64,000 nucleotides of DNA from Halichoerus grypus (taxonomy: Eukaryota > Chordata > Mammalia > Carnivora > Phocidae). The stretch covers positions 191,822,187 through 191,886,186 of the forward strand of contig NC_135713.1 in NCBI RefSeq assembly GCF_964656455.1. Reading direction: 5' to 3'. Position 1 is the first letter of the stretch. Each line of letters begins with the position of its first letter. Positions 53,772 through 64,000 of the stretch are shown piece after piece. The position numbers and the translations under genes were made by a program. The notes under the pieces were generated by a model. That model was given only the letters and a program-made list of their open reading frames with translations. It did not search any database and was not told where the DNA came from.

Positions 53772-53854
53772 TCCTTCTCCCACTCTTAAAGACTGAGGCA
53801 CTCCCCAGGTTTTAGTCCTCTAAACTTTCTCCCTGGGAGTTCTCTTCCACTCCT

Positions 53855-54190
53855 GACTTCATTTAATCATTCAACAAACATTAATTGAATACCTGTTAAG
53901 TGCCAGGCCCTTGATTAGGCCCTGGTGACAGAGAGAGTTGAATAAGTCATGAAGCCTGCACTAGAGGAGAGATAAGGTTGCCATATAATGTAGAGGTTAG
54001 AAGGAAGCCCTGGGTAAGACAAGAACACATAGAAGAGATCAAAGAAGGCTTCCTGGAGGAGGTGATGTTTGAACCTATTGCTGCCAAGTATACGGGCAGT
54101 AAGCCAGGTGAGTGAGGTAGGAAGAGCATTCTGGCAGAAGGAATAAGGCATGGAGACAAGGGACATGTCAAGACACATTGAGGGGTTGCG
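53855..54190 (+). mobile_element. Unclassified ancient interspersed-repeat remnant
   Basis: TCATTCAACAAACATTAATT, GTGCCAGGCCCTTGATTAGG and GGCTTCCTGGAGGAGGTGAT occur in an order seen in a common old mammalian repeat. I cannot name the subfamily. Confidence 0.5.
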
Positions 54191-54689
54191 TGTGGGATGC
54201 AAGGACAAGGACAGCGAGATCCTCAGGCTGGTCCTGCTGGCTGCGATCTGGATTGCAGAGGGTCTAGTAGACCAGATTTAGTAGTCTGGGCCAGGGGAGA
54301 GACAAAGAACGTTTCCAGAACAGAACTGTAGAGACATCTCTCTGTCTGCAGTGTGAAAAGTTGGGGGCTGGCGTATAGGCTGCAGATTTGAGGCCAGTTG
54401 GAGGGCCTTGCAGGAGACCAGGTGAGAGATGATGGGGGCTGGACTAAGGCAGTGCAAGGGGATGGGGAGCCAGGAGAGATTAGCAAAATACAGAAAGACT
54501 CAGAATTGAGAACATAAATCAGATGCTTGGGCATGGCTGGAGGATGGGAGGGCCAAGTCTGGGACGCCCCAGCTGGTTAGGAGCCATAGGAGGAGAGAGG
54601 TTCTGGGAAGAAGAGGTGTGTCAGCTTTGGACATAATGTATCTGAGGTGCTCTGGCACTCTCAGTTGTCCTTGGTTGTTGACTTCCAAA

Positions 54690-55560
54690 TTAACACCTTT
54701 ATCTCTGACCTCGATCTTGAGCTCCCAGCTGGAATTTTCAGAGGCCTGTGAAGCATTTCTGCTGCTAGCCACCTGGAAACTCCAGCTCCATCTATACAGT
54801 GCCCCAAACCTGCTCCTTGCCCGTCTCAATCTGTTAACGACATCACCTCACGCCCCAGGAACCTCCGTCGTCTCCTCTTGGCGGCTCCCCCCAAGCCATG
54901 TTGACTCGGTCTCCATAATGCCCTTTGTGTCTGTGGCCTCCCTCTGTCTCCCCTTTCTGCCAGTGCCCTCATGTTTCACTGCTTCCTCTTGCTTCTTATT
55001 GCCATTCCAATCCTTCCTCCTCTGTCCTGTCACTCCCTTACTCAAAACCCTCAGGGGCTCCCCACTGCCTACTGGTAAAGTACAAGCTCGCTGTCTGGCT
55101 CTCGAGGTCCCCACAGTCCAGCCCCACCTTACTTTTTTGACTCTTCCTTTTCACAACTTCCCTGCAGACTGCTCACCGTTGTCCCAAACCGCCGCGTGGG
55201 TGGTGCACCCGGACTACAGGCTGTCCCCATGGACGGAAACGTACCCCTCTGGTTCTGCCTGTCAAATCACACCCATCCCTCAAGGCCCTGATGAAATGCT
55301 TCCTCTGGAAGTATCACATTTCCCAGTTGATTGCCTGCCTCATCTCCTTAACAGACGGTGAGTGCCTCGAGGCCGCTTATAATCACCACCTGGTGAGTTG
55401 GTATTCAGTAAATGTGTATTGAGCTGAATTGGCTCAAAACCATTCCTCAGATCAAGAACCTGCTGTGGCTCCTTACTGTCAACCACTTCAGAAGCCTGTT
55501 TCTAGAGGCTTCCCAGGTTCCACTTTAGGTATCTAACCTCACTCCGCCACCCTTGCTCCC
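54690..55560 (+). mobile_element. L2-type LINE remnant
   Basis: A long decayed copy with CTCACCCTTACTCAAAACCC-like text (about 55030-55055), CAGTCCAGCCCCACCTTAC (55113) and a TCAGTAAATGTGTATTGAGC end (55407). A second fragment follows from 55440. A 247-codon open frame at 54618-55361 runs over this repeat. Confidence 0.6.
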
Positions 55561-55754
55561 CCAGATATGTCCCACATTCAATCTCAACTCTATGCTCAAA
55601 GTATGAAAGATAAAAAAAAAAAAAGGGAATAAAATACATCCTGTCTGCCTTCCCTTATCTACCAGGGTGGCTAAGCTCTGCATACTTTGTTAATATAATA
55701 GTAGTTTTAAATGATAGCTTTTGCTTGCGGGTTATCCTGCCTCACCTTTTTTTT

Positions 55755-55941
55755 AAGATTTTATTTATTTATTTGACAGAGAGAGAGACAGTGAGAGAGG
55801 GAGCACAAGCAGGGGGAGTGGGAGAGGGTGAAGCAGGCCTCCCGCTGAGCAGGGAGACGGATGCGGGGCTGGATCCCAGGACCCTGGGATCATGACCTGA
55901 GCCGAAGGCAGATGCTTAACGACTGAGCCATCCAGGCGCCC
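55755..55941 (-). mobile_element. CanSINE, inverted
   Basis: Ends GAGCCATCCAGGCGCCC. The TSDs are CCTGCCTCACCTTTTTT (55736) and CCTGCCTCTCCTTTTTT (55942). Confidence 0.93.
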
Positions 55942-55972
55942 CCTGCCTCTCCTTTTTTAAGATTGGAATTCT

Positions 55973-56179
55973 GGGGTGCCTGGGCGTCTCTGTCGGTTAA
56001 ACCTCTAACTCTTGATTTTTGGCTCAGGTCAGGATCCCAGGGGTCGTGGGATGGAGCCCCAGGTCTAACTCCTTGCTCAGCTCAGGAGTCTGCTTGAGGA
56101 TTCTCTCTCTCCCACTCCCTCTGCCCCTCCCCCTGCTTGTGTGCTCTAAATAAATAAATAAATAAAATCTTTAAAAAAA
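55973..56179 (+). mobile_element. CanSINE, plus orientation, beside an inverted one
   Basis: Starts GGGGTGCCTGGGCGTCTC. The exact TSD AAGATTGGAATTCT is at 55959-55972 and 56180-56193. With its inverted neighbour it forms a head-to-head pair about 30 bp apart. Confidence 0.95.
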
Positions 56180-57210
56180 AAGATTGGAATTCTAATTTTG
56201 CTCATAGTGGTGACCTCAGTTTTAAAGGTCCCCTTGCGGCTAGGGGGCCATGTGACACTATTCTGGCCAGCGAGATGTACCTGTGAGTCTCTGGTGGGGC
56301 TTCTGGGAAAACTTGCTAAAAAGGGCTAACCCAGCGGGCACATGCCCTTTTATCTTTTGGCATAATTCATTGTCCTTCTTCAGTCTGGAATGTGGACCCA
56401 CTGCCAGGAGATAGAGCAGCCAGAGCTTGACCATAAGAATGAAAACCTCATTCTCGGATGGCAGAGCAGGAAGGGAGATGGGCTGAGTCCCTCATGGCCT
56501 CGAGGAGCCATGGTACAACCCGGGACTGCCCACCTCCTAGGGACTGCTGTCGTCTAGCTCCTGCAACAGGGGGAAGCCGCTGCAGTCGAGCTTCTGTTAC
56601 ATGCAATACTGACTTGTATGCTGAGATTTGTAGAATGTAGCCGTCTTGAGAATTCCCAACCGTGAAAAATGGCCCAGGAATGAAATCACAGTGTCAAAAG
56701 CCCTCCTATGCGATAAGCTGGTGCTCGTGGCTGATTATGTAACACGTGGACACAGTACAGAAGATGGGTCTGTAACCCAGGGCAGTTGAGAGGGCCACTC
56801 CTATTTTCTGAGAAAGGGAACCTCTCCTGGCAAAAGCTATGGAAGGAGATAAGTAACTTGATGGGCTAAGAGGGAGCGAATGCCAGAAATTTCAGTCAAG
56901 GACTATGTGATTCTGCTGCTAATGGGCCAATCAGGACCAAGATGTGTTTTACTCAGTTAAGATCAAAGATGCTCAGATGAAGTGGAGGGAAACCCCAGAC
57001 GTTAAGATTCAGAGATTAGAGCAGATGTCAGCCCGTGGAGATGAGAGCGCTTTCACAGATCTATGCCATCCCGATGGAGCTTTCCTATAAACCACAGCTT
57101 CCCAAAGCGGGACACTCCGTCCCCCAGTGGTGCACGGGACCCTGTGTGGTGGGTCGGAGCCCTAAGTAACACTGATGTCATGCTGAGAAAGTTGGTCTCT
57201 TTCCAATTCT

Positions 57211-57418
57211 TTTTTTTTTTTTTTTTGAGATTTTATTTATTTATGTATTTGTCAGAGAGAGAGAGAGAGAGAGCACAAGCATGGGGAGCGGCAGGCAGAC
57301 GGAGAAGCAGTCTCCCCGCTGAGCACGGAGCCCGATGCGGGACTCTATCCCAGGACCCTGGGATTGAGGCCTGGGCTGAAGGCAGATGCTTAACCAGCTG
57401 AGCCACCCAGGCATCCCT
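57211..57418 (-). mobile_element. CanSINE, inverted
   Basis: Ends GAGCCACCCAGGCATCCCT. The TSDs are CCAATTCTTTTTTT (57203) and CTAATTCTTTTTTT (57418). Confidence 0.93.
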
Positions 57419-57429
57419 CTAATTCTTTT

Positions 57430-58090
57430 TTTGATTTGTCTATTCCTTAAATAGTTGATGTGTGATGTATGCACTTTGTACACATTTCAGAAGAGTATGC
57501 TTCTCCCATCTCTGGCCACAGGTTCTCCTTTTTTGAAACGACCATTCTTACCAGTGTCTTGTGTATTTATGTTTTATGCATCTGTAAGCACATAAATTCA
57601 TAGAGCCTCTTTTTTTAAAGATTTTATTTATTTATTTGAGAGAGAGAGAGAGCACGTAAGAGCAAGCAGGGAGAGGAGCAGAGGGAGAGGGATGAGCAGA
57701 CTCCACGCTGAGCTCAGAGCCTGACTCGGGGCTCAATCCCATGACCCCAAGATCACGACCTGAGCTGAAATCAAGTGCCAGACGCTTGACCGACTGAGCC
57801 ACCCAGGCGCCCCCATATAGCCTCTTTTAAAAAAATTAATGGAAGCATGCTGTACACGACTGCTCTGTTCCTTGCTTATTTCACCGTACATATCAATGAG
57901 TTCCATGTAGGACATACAGAGCTGCCTTGTTCTTTTTAAAGACTGCATCCTATACCATCCTATACCATTGTGTGGCTAGTATGTAATTTAGTATGTATTT
58001 AGTATGTAATTGGTCCCCTACTGATGGGCTTACCTGTTTCCAACCATTTCCTATGACAAGAATTGTTGCCTTGTACTTATTTCATTTTGC
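57430..58090. mobile_element. Old L1 remnant interrupted by a CanSINE
   Basis: Blocks such as TCCTTGCTTATTTCACCGTA, TCCTATACCATTGTGTGGCT and GGTCCCCTACTGATGGGCTT follow the order of a common old-L1 3' segment. A small local duplication (CCTATACCAT twice, TAGTATGTA three times) sits at 57947-58010. Confidence 0.5.
57615..57814 (-). mobile_element. CanSINE, inverted, inside the L1 remnant
   Basis: Ends GAGCCACCCAGGCGCCCCC. The TSDs are ATAGAGCCTCTTTTT (57600) and ATATAGCCTCTTTTA (57815). Confidence 0.93.
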
Positions 58091-58527
58091 ATATTAACTA
58101 ATCCATGCATTAAGCGAATATTTACTGATCACATATTCTACACCAGGCCAGCTTTAGGCACTGGGGGTAGAGCCATGAACACAAAGACCCCTGTCCTTGC
58201 ATCATGGAGCTGCCATTCCATAGTAGAGAATAGATATAGGCTTAAATCCCCAGAAGTGGGTCACACTTTCTGTCAATCCTTCTAATTAAGTCAAGAAGAA
58301 GGTCTCACTTTGGTGCCAATGTGTCTTTAACACCTTTTTCTAACACTTGTTAAACTTTTTGAGACAGAGTATTGGTCTAAGGATTAGAGTTTTTGGCAGA
58401 CCACAGAGCCTAGCTAGAGTTTAATAACCATGTTTGGTTTTTATTGGATTTATTTTACATAGCAAATGATACTGATTTTCGTCTATAGTCAAAAGATGAA
58501 GGTTCCTTTCAAAGTATCTAGGTTCCT

Positions 58528-58718
58528 GGGGCGCCTGGGTGGCTCAGTCAGTTAAGTGGCTGCCTTTGGCTCAGGTCATGATCCCAGGGTCCTGGGATCA
58601 AGCCCCGCATCGGGCTCCCTGCCCAGCGGGAAGCCTGCTTCTCCCTCTCCCACTCCCCCTGCTTGTGTTCCCTCTCTCGCTGTATCCCTCTCTGTCAAAT
58701 AAATAAAATATTAAAAAA
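58528..58718 (+). mobile_element. CanSINE
   Basis: Starts GGGGCGCCTGGGTGGCTCAG. The TSDs are AAAGTATCTAGGTTCCT (58511-58527) and AAAGTATCCAGGTTCCT (58719-58735), with one mismatch. Confidence 0.95.
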
Positions 58719-59694
58719 AAAGTATCCAGGTTCCTTTCAAGAGAATCTAAGTTTAAAAAGAAAGATGAGTCAACTTTGAGAAGAACGTTAAGTAAATATT
58801 AATAGCATAGGTGGAATTCAGAGATAACCCCATGAAGGTGATACTCAAATGACCAGTGTGAGGACATCACTGATGTAAACAGAACACGGAGAGAAGATGA
58901 GGCTCTTTATGCTGTATTTGATGTTGATTTTTGTATCCTCACTCATCTTTGGTGTTGAAATGGTCTTGCCTCCATATTTCTTCCTAGGCAGCTTATTTAT
59001 TTATCATTTATTATTTGCTTCGATTTCACTGAGTTTCTGGTTACAAAGGTTTGCTTATGTTTGTGCGTGTGCATGTGTTTTAATAAACTGCTAGCAATTT
59101 GCATTCCCTCAGAAAATCTCTTTCATTTGAATTCCCCAGATGCCTGGGGGCCTCTTTGTCATCGCTGGTTCTGGAGATATTTGGAGACGCCCCTGCTAGG
59201 GGTGCTCATGTACTGCACTTAGTCAGATATTCATAATCTGGCTGAGACTTGCTCAGTCAATCTCTTAAAATATACTTCGATGAAATAACCCAACCCAAGT
59301 AGGCCTTTGAGGAGATTTTGAAGCCAGAACCTTCTGAACAATTCCCCAACCACGACTGGGTCTGCAATCACCCACAAGCTTGTTAGCTCAAGACGCAATT
59401 AGCTCGGCGGTTGCAAATGTAAACAAAAGCGCATTTCACAAATGTGCCCTTTATGCCAAGTAGGTGATAGCAAGTCTCTACCAGTGGTTGTCAGCTGTGG
59501 TCAGAGGGTGGGCGTACCTCAAGGCCCTGTGGCAGGGAACCTCTGTGGTGGGAGAGAAGAGGGGCCAAGGTTAATGGAGGGGTGAGTGAGGGGGGCAAGC
59601 AGAGCTATAGGCAAGGGGCATCTGGGATCTTGGAAAATGAGAAACAACAAAAAGTAAGGCCATCTGTTAATGGTTAAATCCTTGAGCTTTGAAA

Positions 59695-60640
59695 TCTGGT
59701 GGAGATTGATTGCTAATAATTGATTACTGAGGACCTACCATGGCAGAGGCACTGATTGAAACATTTTCTAAGTGCTAACTCAGTGGTTCTTAAACCTTCT
59801 GGCTCACTCTTAAATATTTTTGAGGACCCCCTAAGAGCTTTTGTTTCTGTGGATTATATCTGGTGGTTTGATGTTGAACAGCTGGTTCTCTGGGGGGAAA
59901 AAAATCCTCATTGGTAGCATATGCCAATTCCCATGGTGTAAAGACTTCCACTGTAGCCAATTTCGAGATTCCAGCTTAACATAATGGAACATGAAGTGGG
60001 ATGACGTGTGCACGATAACTCTCCCAAGTCAGGCGAGCTGATTCAGAACACTGCTGGAACGTTTAGCTACTACTTAAGGTGTTGGAAATTAAAACTGAGG
60101 AAATTTTAAAATATGCAATTCATTAAAAATATGAATAACAAACCCATTACATGTAAATATAAATAACATTCTTTGTGAAAAAACTGGATTTTCCCAAATA
60201 AAAAAAAATCTTTATTGAGAAAAGTGAGCTTGCTTTTTTATATTTTTGCAATTCCCTTTAATGTCTAGTTTAATCAAAGGCTCCTGGATTCATACATCTT
60301 CTGCATTCAATCTGTCGTGATGTCAGACATTGTATGGTCTCTGGAAAACATTGCAGAGCAATAAAGGTAAATAATGTCTCACTATTGCTATGAAAATTGT
60401 TTTGGTCTTTTGGACTCCCCCCCACCCCAACAAAGGGTCTTGGGGCCTTCCAGAGGTCCCGGGATCACACTTTGAGAACCGTTGTCCTAATGCATTTAAT
60501 TTTTCCAAACATCCCAATGAGGCAGGTTTCTTATTATCCTGACTTTACAGATCAAGAAACTGAGGCACAGAGGAGTGAAATAACTTATGGGGGGGGGCAC
60601 TTAGTGAGAAAGTGGCAAAATCAGGATTCAAACAAAGTCA
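59695..60640 (+). mobile_element. MIR remnant split by a hAT element
   Basis: The left part ends TTTTCTAAGTGCTAACT at 59780. The right part resumes TCCTAATGCATTTAATTTTT at 60485 and runs through GATCAAGAAACTGAGGCACA to CAGGATTCAAACAAAGTCAG, in MIR order. Confidence 0.8.
59781..60484 (+). mobile_element. hAT-Charlie-type DNA transposon remnant
   Basis: About 700 bp with inverted ends: CAGTGGTTCTTAAACC on the left and CACTTTGAGAACCGTTG on the right. Internal text such as GAGGACCCCCTAAGAGCTTT and CTGCATTCAATCTGTCGTGA belongs to a common old mammalian hAT family. Flanking octamers TGCTAACT and TCCTAATG look like a decayed 8-bp TSD. No intact transposase frame. Confidence 0.75.
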
Positions 60641-60773
60641 GTTTCTAGAGATGGGATTGAGTTGGTGACTGTCACTTAACTAGATGTGTGTGTGATCTTG
60701 GGGAAAATGAGCCTCTCAGCCTGAGGTGTTGCCATAACACCCATAACCCATCGTCATCCCCAATTTGGGTTAG

Positions 60774-60998
<225 letters not shown>

Positions 60999-62170
60999 TA
61001 AATATGCATTGAGACTTCGCATGAAGGTAGGCTACAGTCGGTCCTACCCAGAGTTCTGCCCTGTGGCTCCAGGGAGAGAGGGAAGGAGGAGTGGGGAGGG
61101 GGCTGTCGTGCACTTATATACGCAAGCTTCTGGCATCATCATAATCACAGGTCAGACCACAGGCTAAGAAAAGCCACCTCCTGAATTCTCCAAAGCAGTT
61201 CAGATCACCCACTTTCTGCCTGGACTCACTTCTTACTCAATCTTCCCATCACTCAGCACTCAGACACTCAGCTGAGCAGTCCCTCCAGATGGTCTTCATC
61301 CTTCTAGAAAATTCAGCATCTCCGCCCTATGCTGCTGGGGGTGGGATAGGGGAACTCTCTGCTTTTTTCCCTTCATAGCCTGGGTTTTGTATGTTATCAG
61401 GAACCCCCCCCCCTTTTCTAGAACAATTAAACCTTTTTATTTCATCACCTCTGGGAAGGGTCAGTCACGCAAGAGTGAAGTTGTCTTGTTCCCATGCCCC
61501 ACACCTGCCGCTGGCACCTGATTAATGGCTGCACTTCCGGAGGCTGGGGACCCTGAGGAGATGCAGCCCGGCAGGTGGGGCCAGTTAGATGGAGGCCATC
61601 TCCCTGGGCTTGGAGCCGGTCAGCTTCCTCTTTCACTATCTATAACGGTCCTTTCCAGCAGTGACCTTCTAGGATTCTCAGAAGCCGCTGAGAAGTGTAA
61701 TTGTGGGGGAAGGGAGCAGGCAGCACAGAGACAATCAACCCGGATTCTGCCTGGAAGGTCATGGGACTGAGCCCTGGCACCGGAGACCTTTAAGAAGCAA
61801 AAAGGAACTGAGAAAACAGCCAGGAGTTCGCCTAGCCTGGAGTTCCTGGAATTCTGCTTTGTGTGTGAGCTTCCCGCGGCAGCCAAGGCCCCTCTGACTA
61901 ACAGGAGATGGGGATGGGAGGCAAGAGGGTGGGCGGGGAGGTGGCTTGGCACTGCCAGCTCAGGGGATGGGCTCCAGGTCTCTTCCAGGGGCCAACCTGG
62001 GTCTCCAGAGAACCTCACCCGTGAAGGTGGTGGCTGCCCGAGAGCTGTGCGGGTCAAGTCTACGGGTTGGGTTCTCTTTCCACCCTGGACAAGCTCTCTG
62101 CCCACCTGCTCTGGAGCAGGCAACCAAACAGGCTGTTATCTCTAGAAGGCTGGCTTTAAAACCTGACCCT

Positions 62171-62377
62171 TGGGGTGCATGGGTGGCTCAGTCGTTAAGC
62201 ATCTGCCTTCAGCTCAGGTCATGATCCTGGGGTCCTGGGGTAGAGCCCCGCATCGGGCTCCCTGCTCGGCGGGAAGCCTGCTTCTCCCTCTCCCACTCCC
62301 CCTGCTTGTGTTCCCTCTCTCGCTGTGTCTCTCTCTGTAAAATGAATAAAATCTTAAAAATAAATAAGTAAATAACT
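62171..62377 (+). mobile_element. CanSINE
   Basis: Starts TTGGGGTGCATGGGTGGCTC. The TSD AAAACCTGACCCTT is at 62157-62170 and 62378-62391. Confidence 0.95.
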
Positions 62378-62819
62378 AAAACCTGACCCTTATCCAGGAA
62401 GGAACGGCTGACTCCACCTACACTTTTATGATTCAGTAGTTGTCATCCTGAAAAGCACTGTGAGCCCAGCTGGGGCCACAGGACTGATGGATTTCCATTG
62501 GACAGGGAGGAGGAGGGAGTGGGAGGAGCAGTGAGGTTGGGGTGTGGGTGTGAGTTCTTAGGAAAAGGTACAATTGGGATCAGAGCCACCCCTGAGGGTG
62601 CAGACAAACCTAAGGATCCATTTCCTCCCTCCACCCAACATTAGAGCGAGTGAAGTCTTGCTAAAATAAAAACCAAGGGAGCTTTGGTGTACCATTGCAT
62701 CCTCATACTGCATCACAGTCATTCACCCATCTGTTCCTTGCTCTAACTTGTGAGCTTCCAGAGGACAGAGGGCGGGGTTGTACTCACTTCTGTATCCCAG
62801 CCCTGGGCCTGACACACAG

Positions 62820-62890
62820 GGACGGCTCAGTAGGTATTTAGGTATTACATGAATGAATGAAGGAGGGAGTGAATGAATGAGTGAATGAAA
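62820..62890. repeat. GAAT/GAGT-rich repeat after an L2-like end
   Basis: ATGAATGAATGAAGGAGGGA and GAATGAATGAGTGAATGAAA follow L2-like text (GCCTGACACACAGGGACGG), as is typical of L2 3' ends. Confidence 0.7.
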
Positions 62891-63329
62891 CCACAAACAC
62901 AAAAACTCGTAGTCAGGGTAAAATGTCATTGGGAGGAGCTAAATGCAAAGGCAGTTGATTGGGATAGGTGTGTGTGTGTGTGGGGGGTACCTGTGTCCTG
63001 CTGCTACTTTTCCTTCAGAGATTCAGAGAAGCTTCTCTCCACAACCCCCCCACCCCCCGCTGCTTTGCTGCTTTGCTCTCTAAATGCTCAGATAATGTGG
63101 TTCATTCATCCATTCAACAAATACTTACTGAACACCTGCCATGACAAGCCCTGGGCTGCATGACTGGGAATGAATGAGACCCGCACATGGCCTGCCTCAG
63201 GAAGCCTGCCCAATGTCACCAAATAAGTAATCACAATGAGCTGTGACAAGTGCTGGGACCTGGTAGGTCGCACAGAGCTAGAGTGACTATATAATTTAAT
63301 GTCGCAACTGGAGCACTCTTGACAGTAAA

Positions 63330-63800
63330 GATGATTGTTGCAGGTTGCGTCCTTTGGGAGGCAGATCCTGAGATGGGGGTTCGAGTGCAAAAAGTTTATT
63401 AGAGATACTTTGGGGTCAACGCCTGTAGGCAGGAAGGGACCGAAGCCACACCGGGCAGAGGGAGAAGTTGAGATGTGCCACGATCTCAGTGAAGGCTTCA
63501 GCCAACCCCGTAGGGAGTTCAGACTCAGATGGCCCTTCGGCATCAGCTCCAGTGTGGGGGTGTGGCTTGGCTTTTATAAGATCATGTTGATCGGTCATTG
63601 GATACTGGCTGCCTCTGGAAGGAGGTGTGACCTTGGGTGAGGCCATCCCCACAGAGGGCCGACAGCTGAAGGCGTCTCCTGGCCGCTTTCCCAACAACTC
63701 GGGATTTGGATGGTGCCTCGCTGACCTGCTGCGGGCGCACAGACGACAACCAGGCCCGGGCAATAGGCTGTGTCGGGTGCCTATGGTGGGAACACCTGCT
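63330..63800. mobile_element. Possible unclassified retroelement remnant
   Basis: On the minus strand AATAAACTTTTTGCACTCGA is followed by CCCATCTCAGGATCTGCC, resembling the end of an old retroelement or LTR. The family is not assigned, and no coding remnant can be read. Confidence 0.35.
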
Positions 63801-64000
63801 GGGGGTTCCAGCTGGAACCCTGTATCAGTGCAGGGTAGCATGAAGCTCAGGGCTTGTGCAGTCTGCAACCTCTTCATCGCCAGCTCTCTTCCCTTCCCTC
63901 GCCTGTTTCCTCTGCTTTAGAGGACAGTGGGTGGCTTTTGCGTGCGTTCTCTCATTTCACATGCATTCCGTCACCCACTTCAGGAGCATCGCATCATTTA

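Noticed and set aside
54618..55361. 247-codon plus-strand open frame
   Set aside because: It runs over L2-type repeat DNA on the strand and in the order of the repeat. It has no recognisable protein motif and no splice or promoter context.

Overview
This is a stretch of mammalian nuclear DNA, almost certainly from a caniform carnivore. At least 30 tRNA-Lys-derived CanSINE elements are scattered through it in both orientations, many flanked by target-site duplications (TSDs). Their long form, with a CT-rich body and an AATAAA-type tail, is what I associate with bears, pinnipeds and mustelids; that finer placement is inference. Older MIR, L2, L1 and hAT remnants lie between them. There are no bacterial operons, CRISPR arrays or viral genes.

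One protein-coding gene fills most of the window on the minus strand: MAP3K14, which encodes NF-kappaB-inducing kinase (NIK). I rebuilt it exon by exon from splice sites and reading phase. It has 15 coding exons between 23716 (start) and 5786 (stop). Every junction has GT/AG boundaries and consistent phase, giving an uninterrupted 953-residue protein. The human protein, as I remember it, has 947 residues. The TRAF3-binding motif, basic nuclear-localisation stretch, kinase domain with all catalytic residues, and C-terminal region are all intact. The 3' UTR runs to a polyadenylation signal at 4305-4310. The non-coding first exon and promoter most likely lie in the CpG island at about 46640-47420, which makes intron 1 about 23 kb long.

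Layout: 1-3050 is intergenic, with MIR/L2 remnants and a 62-bp tandem duplication. 3090-3640 is a second CpG island just past the end of MAP3K14, with a CRE-like site, GC boxes and a plus-strand splice donor. It is a candidate promoter for an antisense transcript or for the next gene. 4285-23736 holds the coding body of MAP3K14. 23737-47094 is intron 1 and is packed with repeats. 47095-47420 is the MAP3K14 promoter. 47420-64000 is upstream intergenic DNA in which I see only repeats.

I found no undescribed biological system. The points most worth a second look are: the downstream CpG island flanked by a diverged 72-bp direct repeat 606 bp apart; a near-consensus CTCF motif in intron 6; trains of CanSINEs that reused the same target site two or three times; an L1 fragment with an internal inversion; a hAT element inside a MIR; and two lineage features of the NIK protein, a 17-residue tandem repeat and a short insertion.
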